Assembly: GCA_965221735.1 (NCBI GenBank)
Contig: OZ244910.1
Span: 992,001-1,056,000, forward strand
Length of the DNA stretch: 64,000 nt
From: UBA2991 sp965221735
GTDB taxonomy: Bacteria; Chloroflexota; Dehalococcoidia; Tepidiformales; Tepidiformaceae
Direction of reading: 5' to 3'
Shown: positions 18,059-25,925 of the stretch, piece after piece
How the letters are laid out: every line of letters starts with the position of its first letter
How positions within the stretch are numbered: position 1 is the first letter of the stretch
Made by a program: the position numbers and the translations under genes
Notes under the pieces: model-generated
Databases searched by the model: none
What the model was told of the DNA's origin: nothing
Seen by the model: only the letters and a program-made list of their open reading frames with translations

Positions 18059-18445
18059 TCACCGCGCGCTTGCCTTGGGGCCGTCCCAGTAGTCGATCAG
18101 CTCGTACCAGCCGGAGCCGTTCACCGCGATCGGGATGCCGCCCAGCTTCTCGCCCGTCTCGCGGTGGACCTTGCGGCCTTCCCACGCGTCCGGGTCCCGC
18201 TGCCAGGCGTTCAGCGTCGTCTCGGCCTCGTCGTAGCTGTCCGCCTCCACCTCGTAGAGGGAAAGGTAGCCGGAAACGGTCTCGCCGTTCCCGTGCGGAC
18301 CGCTCAGCTTGAACACGCTCCCGCGGATGAAGTTCGGGCACTTGGCCGTGTCCTCGATGTGCTGGTTGACGAACCACTCGTCGAACGCCTCCTGGGCGTC
18401 CGGACCTGTGGGCTCGCAGAGCCCGATGAGCACGAATTTCGGCAT
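18059..18445 (-). CDS. EthD-like / dimeric alpha-beta barrel protein
   Basis: Small protein of 128 residues starting MPKFVLIGLCEPTG, preceded by AGGAGG at good spacing. The segment EAFDEWFVNQHIEDTAKCPNF fits the EthD/stress-responsive A/B-barrel pattern (W...HxxD/E near the N-terminus). Such proteins bind small hydrophobic or ring substrates and accompany P450 and oxygenase systems. First gene of the operon EthD-like, PPOX, SnoaL, SnoaL, LLM. No catalytic residues can be assigned with certainty. Confidence 0.7.
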   Translation of the reverse strand: MPKFVLIGLCEPTGPDAQEAFDEWFVNQHIEDTAKCPNFIRGSVFKLSGPHGNGETVSGYLSLYEVEADSYDEAETTLNAWQRDPDAWEGRKVHRETGEKLGGIPIAVNGSGWYELIDYWDGPKASAR

Positions 18446-18520
18446 GATCTGGTTCCTCCTGCCTGTTGCCGTGCGCGAAGGGTAGCACTGGCGTCCCTGC
18501 GCCATCCGGCCGTTGCGGTG

Positions 18521-19489
18521 TCAGGTTCCTCGTTGTCGCGGGTCGAGCACGTCGCGCATCGCGTCGCCGAGCAGGTTGAAGGCCGCGACGGTGAAGGTGA
18601 TGGCGCCGCCGCCCACGATGCTCATGACAGGCTGCGAGTCGAACGTCAGGCGCCCCTGCGCCACCATCTTCCCCCAACTGGGACCGGGCGCCCCAAGATT
18701 CAGGAAGGAGAGCCCGGCCTCGGCGAGGATTGCGGTGCCGATGGAGATCGAAAAGATAACGATGATCGGCGCCGCGATATTCGGCAGCAGGTGGCGAGCC
18801 ACTATCCGCAAGTGACTGGCGCCTACGACCCTCGCGGCCTCCACGTACACCTCATTGCGCGTGGATAGCGCCGCTGACCGCACAACCCGGGCGGCGCCAA
18901 ATGATCCCAGTATGGATAAGGCGAGGATGACTCTGAACAGGGTCACCTCCCCGATCTGGATCAGAAGGAGCAGGAAGATGAGGCCCGGGATGGCAATCAT
19001 GGCGTCGACCAGTCGCTGCAGAACCAGGTCCACGAGGCCACCGAAGTAACCGGATGCAACCCCGATGATTGCCCCGAGTACCGTCGCCATGGCTGCCGAA
19101 GCGAAGCCGAAGTAGAGCGCGCGCCTCGCTCCCACGAGCAGCCGTGTCAGCAAGTCACGGCCCTTGTCGTCGGTCCCAAGGGGATGTTCCCAGCTGGGGT
19201 TCGAGAGCCGCAGGAGCGTGGTCGGGCTGATCTTCTCCGGGTCCGTGCTGCTGCGGTCGTAGTTCGGGTTCACTTCGCTGAACGCCTCGTCCTTGTCGTA
19301 CGGCGTTATGTACGGGCCCAGCACTCCGAGCGCCAGGAAGATGATGGCCATGCCGAGGCCCATCGCGCCGACTTTCTTCTGTCGCACGAATCGTCCGAAG
19401 CCCGCCACGGCTTCCCGCAGCCTGGACCGCTCCTCCTCGCGGCCGGCCACCTCCAGGTTGCGCTCTTCGAGTCCCACGCTCGATGTCAT
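18521..19489 (-). CDS. peptide ABC transporter permease (DppC-like)
   Basis: DppC/OppC-type inner-membrane permease, 322 residues. An N-terminal cytoplasmic tail precedes the first hydrophobic segment MGLGMAIIFLALGVLGPYI; then the family motif GTDDKGRDLLTR and the EAA loop EAARVVGASHLRIVARHLLP. Overlaps the upstream DppB by 4 bases (ATGA), a coupled pair. Last gene of the second binding-protein/amidohydrolase/permease module. No ATPase subunit genes accompany it. Confidence 0.93.
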   Translation of the reverse strand: MTSSVGLEERNLEVAGREEERSRLREAVAGFGRFVRQKKVGAMGLGMAIIFLALGVLGPYITPYDKDEAFSEVNPNYDRSSTDPEKISPTTLLRLSNPSWEHPLGTDDKGRDLLTRLLVGARRALYFGFASAAMATVLGAIIGVASGYFGGLVDLVLQRLVDAMIAIPGLIFLLLLIQIGEVTLFRVILALSILGSFGAARVVRSAALSTRNEVYVEAARVVGASHLRIVARHLLPNIAAPIIVIFSISIGTAILAEAGLSFLNLGAPGPSWGKMVAQGRLTFDSQPVMSIVGGGAITFTVAAFNLLGDAMRDVLDPRQRGT

Positions 19490-20463
19490 TCGGCAGCCCC
19501 TACCGTGACTCGGGGGTCGATCAGGAAGTAGCTGAGGTCAACCAGGAGATTGATCATGACCACCCCCACGACGAGCAGAAGGGCCATGGCCTGGGCAACC
19601 GGCACATCCCGGATCAGGAGCGCCTCCAGGAGCAGCCTCCCCATACCCGGAATGTTGAACATCGTTTCGAGGATGACATTGCCGCCAACCAGGGCGGCCA
19701 GGGAAATCCCGAAAATCGTCACGATCGGGATGAGCGCATTGCGGAGTACGTGGCGGGCAATGACCGCGCTGCTCTGGAGGCCCTTCGCTCGTGCCGTTCG
19801 CACGTAGTCCTGGCGGAGCACGTCGAGCAACTGGGACCTCAGGAACCTCATCAGGATCGCCCCAAAGCCGAGCCCGGCGGCAAGGCTGGGGATGATCATG
19901 AGCTGGATGCTCCCCCAGGGATCTTCCCAGATGCCGGGGTGCGCAATCACGTTCAACTCCAGGATGTCGTACTGGAGTGACCAACCCGAGCCCAGCGTGG
20001 CAATCCAAAACGGCGGCGCCGCAAGGAAGAACACCGCGAATAGACGAAGGCCGCCGTCAAGCCAGGAGTCCTGTCGCAGGGCCGAGACGATACCGACGGG
20101 GAACGCCAGAATGAGCGCGATAGCCACCGACATCAGGCCGAGTTGAAGCGTATACGGCAGCGCTGCCCGCACCGAGGTCAGGGAAGAGTCTCCCGTCCGG
20201 AACGAAGTCCCGAAGTCCCCGGTGAAGAGGTCGCGAAGGAACTTCCCGTACTGGACCGGGATGGGGTCGTGAAGCCCCAGGCGCTCACGGGCCAGGCGGA
20301 GGGCTTCATCGGGGTCGCCACCCCGACCTGCGAAGAACTGGTCTGAAACCTGTTGCGCGGCGAAATCGCCCGGAAGGATGCGCAGCGTGATGAAGATGAA
20401 CGTCATCACGATCAGAATGACAACGAGATTGAGGAGCAGGCGTCTCGCGATGTACTGCGTCAC
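19486..20463 (-). CDS. peptide ABC transporter permease (DppB-like)
   Basis: DppB/OppB-type permease. I place the start at the GTG at 20463 because the product then begins MTQYIARRLLLNLVVIL as in the family and GGAG lies 8 nt upstream; an ATG at 20496 would add 11 unconserved residues. EAA loop VRTARAKGLQSS and the end LSYFLIDPRV are typical. Lies 74 bases after the amidohydrolase gene and overlaps DppC. Forms the channel with DppC for the ligand of the binding protein 22316-24154. Confidence 0.92.
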   Translation of the reverse strand: MTQYIARRLLLNLVVILIVMTFIFITLRILPGDFAAQQVSDQFFAGRGGDPDEALRLARERLGLHDPIPVQYGKFLRDLFTGDFGTSFRTGDSSLTSVRAALPYTLQLGLMSVAIALILAFPVGIVSALRQDSWLDGGLRLFAVFFLAAPPFWIATLGSGWSLQYDILELNVIAHPGIWEDPWGSIQLMIIPSLAAGLGFGAILMRFLRSQLLDVLRQDYVRTARAKGLQSSAVIARHVLRNALIPIVTIFGISLAALVGGNVILETMFNIPGMGRLLLEALLIRDVPVAQAMALLLVVGVVMINLLVDLSYFLIDPRVTVGAAE

Positions 20464-20537
20464 GGGGCACGCTCCGCGAGGGTTCTGGCACGGCATCCCC
20501 GGTGCGAGGCCGGGGCGCTATGCGTCACGCCTGCTGC

Positions 20538-22274
20538 CTACCCTGTGCCGTGGCGGATGAGGCGGCCCGGTGTGGCCCCTGTCGTCTCCCCGTCCTCCAC
20601 GGTCACCTCGCCGTTCACCAGGATCCAGCGGTAGCCCTCGGCCCGGCGCACGCGGCGCCACTGACCGGCGGGAAGGTCGTAGACCTTCTCCATCGGCCCG
20701 ATGCCGAGGTCCTCCAGGTCGTAGATCACGATGTCCGCCGGCGAACCTTCCCTGATCCAGCCCCGGTCCTTGAATCCGGCGGCCTGCGCCGGGTAGGCGC
20801 TCAGGCGCCAATGCGCCTGCTCAAGGTCCATGATCTCGTGATCGCGAACCAGTTCCGACAGCATCTCCGTCGGGTACACGCCCATCGCCAGGAACTTCGT
20901 GTGCGCGCCCCCGTCGGAAACCCCTGGAAGCGCGAAGGGCGAGTTCGCCACCTCGCTCATCGATTGGACATCGGTCTCCTCTGGCGGCGTCACCCACGTC
21001 GTCTGGAGGTTGTCGGCCACGCCCAGGTCGAGGAAGGCGTCCACGACGTGCTTGCCGCTTTGCTTCGCGATCTCCCCGACAGTGAGTCCCTCCAGGTGCT
21101 CCAGGGAGGGATCCTCGACTTCCTGCACGGTAAGAACCGCCAGACCCCTGCCGACGTGACCGTCGACCTCGGCTTCTTCGTCGCGGCCGGGCGCGCTGGG
21201 CCCTTTCCCCTCGTCGTACTCCGCGCGAAGGGCCGGCCGGCGCTCGGGGTCGCCCATCTTCGCCATTCGCTCCTCGACCGTGCCGAGCGTCATCTCCCGC
21301 CAGAGCTCATGCGTATCGAACATGTTCCAGTGCTCGAGCGTGAACTCGTAGCCGATCTTCACGGTCACCGCCTGGCCGTACACCCGATTGCCGCGCGCGT
21401 TCGCCTCGTTCAGCCATGCGATCGTCTTGTGGTGCCCCTCCATCTTGTTTCCGTGCTGGTCTTGCGCCATTGCCAGGATGAGGTTGTAGATCACGGGCCG
21501 ACCGCTCACCTCGGCGAGCTGCTCGTTCAGCTCCATGCTGCCGCCGGTGAGCTGGATGAAGCCCGCGCGGCACTTGGCCAGCACCTCTGCGAACGAGAGC
21601 AGCGTCTCGGGCGCCATCGTGTCCGTGATCATCGGCGTGCCGTCGTAGTCCCGCTGGCCGCTCCCCGGTCCCAGCACCTGCGCCGAGAACCCGCATCCGC
21701 CTGCCTTAATCGCTTCCTCCAGGATGCGCGACATCTCCGCCATCTCGGACTCGGTCGGCTGCCGGTTCTTCGCCGCCTCCAGGCCCATCACGTACATCAT
21801 CAACGGGCCAAGGCCGACGTAGCTCAGGAGGTTCACGCCCTTCGGCGTGCGCTCAAGACTGTCGAGGAACTCCGGGTAGGTCTCCCAGTCCCACGGCATC
21901 CCCTCCTGCATCGACTCCAACGGGACCGCCTCGTTTCGCGCCAGCGAGAGCATCGCCCGTTCCCGGTCGTCCGGCTTCACCGGCGCGAAGCCGAACCCGC
22001 AGTTCCCGATCACGACTGACGTCACCCCGTGCCAGCCCGAGATCGAGCAGTACGGATCCCAGTAGACCTGACCGTCGTAATGCGTGTGCAGGTCGACGAA
22101 GCCCGGCGCCGCGATCAGCCCCTGGGCATCGAGCACGCGCTCTCCATCCGAGGCGTTCAGCTTCCCGATGTAGGCGATGCGCCCGTCCGCGATGCCGATG
22201 TCGGCCACGTAGCGCGGCGTCCGCAGCCCGTCGATGATTGTTCCGCCCTTGATGACGGTATCGAACTCAGCCAT
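20538..22274 (-). CDS. D-aminoacylase-type amidohydrolase, second copy
   Basis: Amidohydrolase of the N-acyl-D-amino-acid deacylase group, 578 residues, paralogue of 5370-7070. Keeps DLHTHYDGQVYWDPYC, GNCGFGFAPV and the late GVSDGGAHTKF motif, so the metal centre looks intact. It carries an acidic insertion of roughly 11 residues (around AEVDGHVGRG, bases about 21130-21220) relative to its paralogue. Start has GGAGG. It lies between the binding protein and the permeases in one operon, tying the enzyme to uptake more directly than in copy one. Substrate unknown. Confidence 0.9.
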   Translation of the reverse strand: MAEFDTVIKGGTIIDGLRTPRYVADIGIADGRIAYIGKLNASDGERVLDAQGLIAAPGFVDLHTHYDGQVYWDPYCSISGWHGVTSVVIGNCGFGFAPVKPDDRERAMLSLARNEAVPLESMQEGMPWDWETYPEFLDSLERTPKGVNLLSYVGLGPLMMYVMGLEAAKNRQPTESEMAEMSRILEEAIKAGGCGFSAQVLGPGSGQRDYDGTPMITDTMAPETLLSFAEVLAKCRAGFIQLTGGSMELNEQLAEVSGRPVIYNLILAMAQDQHGNKMEGHHKTIAWLNEANARGNRVYGQAVTVKIGYEFTLEHWNMFDTHELWREMTLGTVEERMAKMGDPERRPALRAEYDEGKGPSAPGRDEEAEVDGHVGRGLAVLTVQEVEDPSLEHLEGLTVGEIAKQSGKHVVDAFLDLGVADNLQTTWVTPPEETDVQSMSEVANSPFALPGVSDGGAHTKFLAMGVYPTEMLSELVRDHEIMDLEQAHWRLSAYPAQAAGFKDRGWIREGSPADIVIYDLEDLGIGPMEKVYDLPAGQWRRVRRAEGYRWILVNGEVTVEDGETTGATPGRLIRHGTG

Positions 22275-22315
22275 GCCCCAACCTCCGCTGGCCGTTTGAC
22301 GCTTGCAGGCTCACT

Positions 22316-24154
22316 TTACAAGGTGGGCTTGCCCGCGTACGTGGGATCGGTCTGGTCCAGCCATGCCCGCCTGCCAAGCTTCTTCTCGAAGTCGAGGAAC
22401 CCCGGCTCGGCGCCGTGCAGGTATGGCCAGTGCAGGTACTGGCGGAGCGACCCGGAGATCGGGATGTGTCCGGTGCCGCCATCCCCGAGCGTGAAGCGCT
22501 GCGCTTCCCTGAGGATCTCCTTTGCGCGTTCCGTATCGAACTCGGCGAACATCTCCGCGATCAACTCCTCCATCTCCGGAGTCGTGGTCTTGTAGAAGTT
22601 GATGTTGCCCTCGATCCCCCAGAGGCCCTTCCAGCGCTGCCTCGGGTCGGGCGAGTGCCACTGCGTCCAGCCGCCGAGGTAGCCTCCCGAGCCCTGGTCG
22701 AGCAGGTACTGAAGGAGCGTGCCCACGGGCACGGTATGCAGGGAGAACTTATCCGTCCCGAGGTTCTCGTTCATCATGGCTGGCCACCACTCCTTGATGG
22801 CCTGGTCCTGGACGTCGATGATGGTCATCTCGAACCACATCGGGTCGATGGCTTCGCCTCCGCCCGCTTGCCAGAGGGCGCGCGCTTCCTTGATGTCCTC
22901 TTCCTTGTTCTCCCGATAACCCGGCGTCGTCGCCAGCTCCTCCTGCGTGAGCGCCCAGTCCTGGAACGGCCAGGGCACTGGTGGGTTCGGCCGAGCGACG
23001 CCCTGGAAGTACTGCTGCCCGCTCAACACCCGGTCGGTGGCGATGAAGATGGCGTTGCGGATGTCCTTGTTGTTCCAGCCCTCGCTCTGGAGATAGGGGT
23101 ACGTCAGGCCCAGGTTGCTGTTCGGCTCGCCCACCGACAGCCGCACCGCGTCGGGCTGCGCCGCCTCGACCGCGGAGATGACGTCGTTGGTCGATTGCAT
23201 GATGTCGAGCTGCTTCTGCTCGAACGCCAGCCGGATCGCCTGGGCATCAGCGATCGGCGTGTAGATGATTTCGTCGAAGTACTGTACTTCCTCGCCCGCG
23301 GCCTTGAGGAAGTAGTCGGGGTGGCGCCGCGCCCGTGCTCGCGTGTCGAGGTTGTACTCCTCGAACACGTATGGCCCCGTTCCGAGGATGACCTCGGCAT
23401 TGGTCACGGCGAAGTCGAGCTCGATCGCCTCAGCCGTCTCGCGATCGTTGATGACGTTGAAGCGGTCGCACATCTCCGAGAGCCAGAGGACACTCGGAGC
23501 GTTCAGCGTGATCGTGAACGTCGTGTCGTCGATGTAGTCGACGTTCTCGACGTGCGAGTAGAGGGCGCTGTAGCGGTAGAAGTCCTCGGTCTCGGTTCCG
23601 TCCGCCAGCTTGCGCTCGCGCTGACGCTCGATGTTCCAGCGGATGTCCTCCATCGTCATCGCCCGGCCGTTCGCGGGAGGCTTGTCGTGGAACTTCACGT
23701 CGTCGCGAATCTGGAAGGTGTAGGTCACCTCGTCCGGCTGCTCAGGTACGCCCTGTGCGAGCTCGCCCCGGATCGTCGCCGCCTCGATGTCGTCCCATGA
23801 CACCAGCTGGTTGTAGGCCAGGCTGAGCATCTCGCCGCGGTTCGGATAGAGCTCGCGGTGCATGTCCAGCGTTGCCCCATCGAGGCCGCGGTGGAAGCTG
23901 TACTGCCCGCCGTCGGTAGGGACAGTGCCCGCCGCGGGAGCCTCAGTGGGAGCTTCCGTCGGCGCTTCGGTCGCGACGGCTTCCGTAGCCTCTGCAACGG
24001 CTTCGTCAGCCGGCTCGTCGTCATCGTCATCATCGCCGCAGCCCACGACGACGAGCGCGCCAGCCCCCGCCGCCCCCGCGATCGTGCCCCTCAGGAGCGC
24101 ACGGCGGCTCACTCGCTTCCGGTCCCAGTGTCGTCGCCAGTAGTTGTCAGCCAT
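22316..24154 (-). CDS. peptide ABC transporter substrate-binding lipoprotein, second copy
   Basis: Family 5 solute-binding protein, 612 residues, with Tat motif SRRALL (Arg 17-18) and lipobox ending at Cys39 (VVVGC). A linker rich in APTE repeats follows. The body has the DGQLAQGVPEQPDE-like entry and YTFQIRDDVKFHDKPP, a standard DppA pattern. GGAGGG upstream of the ATG. First gene of the module binding protein, amidohydrolase, DppB, DppC, all on the minus strand with small gaps, perhaps continuing into the EthD-like operon. Ligand inferred as an N-acylated peptide or amide. Confidence 0.93.
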   Translation of the reverse strand: MADNYWRRHWDRKRVSRRALLRGTIAGAAGAGALVVVGCGDDDDDDEPADEAVAEATEAVATEAPTEAPTEAPAAGTVPTDGGQYSFHRGLDGATLDMHRELYPNRGEMLSLAYNQLVSWDDIEAATIRGELAQGVPEQPDEVTYTFQIRDDVKFHDKPPANGRAMTMEDIRWNIERQRERKLADGTETEDFYRYSALYSHVENVDYIDDTTFTITLNAPSVLWLSEMCDRFNVINDRETAEAIELDFAVTNAEVILGTGPYVFEEYNLDTRARARRHPDYFLKAAGEEVQYFDEIIYTPIADAQAIRLAFEQKQLDIMQSTNDVISAVEAAQPDAVRLSVGEPNSNLGLTYPYLQSEGWNNKDIRNAIFIATDRVLSGQQYFQGVARPNPPVPWPFQDWALTQEELATTPGYRENKEEDIKEARALWQAGGGEAIDPMWFEMTIIDVQDQAIKEWWPAMMNENLGTDKFSLHTVPVGTLLQYLLDQGSGGYLGGWTQWHSPDPRQRWKGLWGIEGNINFYKTTTPEMEELIAEMFAEFDTERAKEILREAQRFTLGDGGTGHIPISGSLRQYLHWPYLHGAEPGFLDFEKKLGRRAWLDQTDPTYAGKPTL

Positions 24155-24192
24155 GCCGTTCCCTCCATGCCCATTGGGCTCAGTGCCGGGGT

Positions 24193-24219
24193 GGCTCGCT
24201 CACGGTCCGTGAGGGAGCC
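24193..24219. promoter_or_regulatory. 27-base interrupted palindrome upstream of binding-protein operon
   Basis: GGCT-cg-CTCACGG-t-CCGTGAG-gg-AGCC: two nested perfect arms around a single T, centred about 52 bases before the start codon at 24154. Could be an operator for a dimeric repressor or a leader hairpin. No regulator gene is adjacent. Confidence 0.4.
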
Positions 24220-24380
24220 GTACTCTGTGGCCCCGTCGAATCCGGCTTCTGGCTATGGGCGCGCCTGCGCTCACGACATCCAGGGGTGCGAAGCCGCTGG
24301 CAGGCAGGCTACGCCGTGCCAGAACGCCCCGCAATAGCTTCTAACTGCATCGCGATATGGCGCTTGCGTGGAGCGGGCGC

Positions 24381-25436
24381 CTACAGCCGCGGCATCACCT
24401 CGGCGGCGAACCAGGCCTTGTAGTCGGCTCCCGCCAGCGCGGGCGGAACCGACCGCGCGATCGGCGCGCCCGGAACCGGCATCGGGACCGGGTGCGGCAC
24501 GACGATGTCGACCCGCCCGACGGCCTCGATAGCCGCCCGGATCTGGCCCGCGATGTCGTCGGCCGAGCCGAATAGCGCGAACGAATCCGCCGTCTCGTCG
24601 TCGAGGAAGCTCACGAGGTTGCCGGACTCGACGAGGTCGGGCGCGTGGTGGAAGTCGGGGTAGACCTGCTTCTTCAGCTCCTCGACGGAGGGCCCGTCCC
24701 AGGGCAGCCCCGGAATCTCGAAGAGCGCCGGTGAGTACTCGTAGTACCCCGCTGCCATCGACCGCGCCGTCGCGCGAATCTCCTCGGGCTCGTCGCTCAT
24801 GACTGTGTGGAAGATGAGCCCGATGCCGATCTCGTCCGGGTCCCGCCCCGCCGCCCGCGCTCCCGCGTGCACCCGCTCGATTGCCGTTCGCAGGTTCGCC
24901 GGGTGCCGTCCGACCCTGAGGAAGACCCCGTCCGCCACGCGACCCGCCATCTCGATCGTCTTCGGCCCGCCCGCCGCGATCCAGACCGGAACCGGCCTCG
25001 CGTGCCCGAGCTCCGCCGGACGCACCGCCCCCACATCCACCGCCTCCCCCGCAAGCAGCCGCCGGGCGAGCACCGTCGCCTCCTCCAGCTCGGCCATGCG
25101 CGCGGGGCGCAGCCCCAGCCAGCGCACGGCCGTGTCGCCCACGCCCAGCGTAAGCAGCGCCCGCCCCTCCGACAGGATGTCGAGCGTCGCGATGGAGCTC
25201 GCCGAAACCGCGGGGTGGTGCAGGACCGGGTTGTCGAGCAGCAGCCCCAGCCTGATGCGCGACGTGCGCCCCGCCGCGATCGCCAGCTCCATGTACGGGT
25301 CGCGCCGCGAGAGCGGGTTCCAGGGGATGAGCGCGTAGTCCCAGCCCAGCTCCTCTCCCCGCTGGATGTCGGCCACGAAGGCCTCGGTGGAGGTCCAGTC
25401 CCAGCGGTTCAGCCCGAACGCGGGGCGCCTGTCCAT
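24381..25436 (-). CDS. LLM class flavin-dependent oxidoreductase
   Basis: Luciferase-like protein of about 351 residues from the ATG at 25436, which lies 8 bases past the cupin stop. Features: GEELGWDYALIPWNPLSRRDP, GRALLTLGVGDTAVRWLG and PVWIAAGGPKTIEMAGRVADG, the last being the F420/FMN phosphate-binding strand typical of the 5,10-methylene-H4MPT reductase-like LLM subgroup. Shine-Dalgarno is weak, so translation is probably coupled to the upstream cupin. Third LLM gene of the window and closest to 15584-16651 in type. Substrate unknown. Confidence 0.9.
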   Translation of the reverse strand: MDRRPAFGLNRWDWTSTEAFVADIQRGEELGWDYALIPWNPLSRRDPYMELAIAAGRTSRIRLGLLLDNPVLHHPAVSASSIATLDILSEGRALLTLGVGDTAVRWLGLRPARMAELEEATVLARRLLAGEAVDVGAVRPAELGHARPVPVWIAAGGPKTIEMAGRVADGVFLRVGRHPANLRTAIERVHAGARAAGRDPDEIGIGLIFHTVMSDEPEEIRATARSMAAGYYEYSPALFEIPGLPWDGPSVEELKKQVYPDFHHAPDLVESGNLVSFLDDETADSFALFGSADDIAGQIRAAIEAVGRVDIVVPHPVPMPVPGAPIARSVPPALAGADYKAWFAAEVMPRL

Positions 25437-25443
25437 GTGCCGG

Positions 25444-25827
25444 TCAGCTTGCCTTCCGGGCGAGGGGGCTCTCGGCCGGATCACGAAGCTCCAGCACCTC
25501 GAACAGGTTCGCCGCTTCCGAGATGCCGACGATGTAGACCATTCGCTCCTTCACCGCGCCCTCTGCGTGGACGGCGCCGGCGGGGATCACGAGCTTGTCC
25601 CCGGGGCCGAGCGGGAAGCGCTCGCCGTGCTCGTTGAGCACGTAGCTGCGCCCCTCCAGCACGTACCCGCAGTTGTCGACGTCGTGCCAGTGGAGCGGCA
25701 GCTCCTCCATCCGCTCCGAGACGTAGGTCGTCGGCCAGAGGTCGAGGCGCTTGATGTCCTCGAGCACCTCTTCCTTGGTCGTGAAGGCGTTATGGATGAC
25801 CTGCATCGGGCCCGGTTCGAGTGCCAC
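25444..25827 (-). CDS. cupin domain protein
   Basis: Single-domain cupin of about 127 residues. HWHDVDNCGYVLEG gives motif 1 (H-x-H...E/Y-V-L-x-G) and LGPGDKLVIPAGAVHAE gives motif 2, so a metal-binding beta-barrel is likely. I chose the GTG at 25827 because AGGAG sits 7 nt upstream; the ATG at 25806 lacks one. The long upstream continuation of this frame (to 27066) is out-of-frame shadow of the peptidase gene. Pairs with the LLM gene 7 bases downstream. Could be a dioxygenase, isomerase or sensor. Confidence 0.85.
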   Translation of the reverse strand: MALEPGPMQVIHNAFTTKEEVLEDIKRLDLWPTTYVSERMEELPLHWHDVDNCGYVLEGRSYVLNEHGERFPLGPGDKLVIPAGAVHAEGAVKERMVYIVGISEAANLFEVLELRDPAESPLARKAS

Positions 25828-25925
25828 GGCCTGCTCCTGGTCGCCAGTCGGGCGATATGCGCGCGAGTGTCGCACGTTCGCGTCTTCCTCGGCCACGCTG
25901 GAAGTTTGTACCTGGCCCGTCGGCG

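Noticed and set aside
21130..21230. Possible compensated frameshift in the second amidohydrolase
   Set aside because: The segment around AEVDGHVGRG is absent in the paralogue, but alternative frames give no better match and flanking sequence stays in frame; treated as an insertion.
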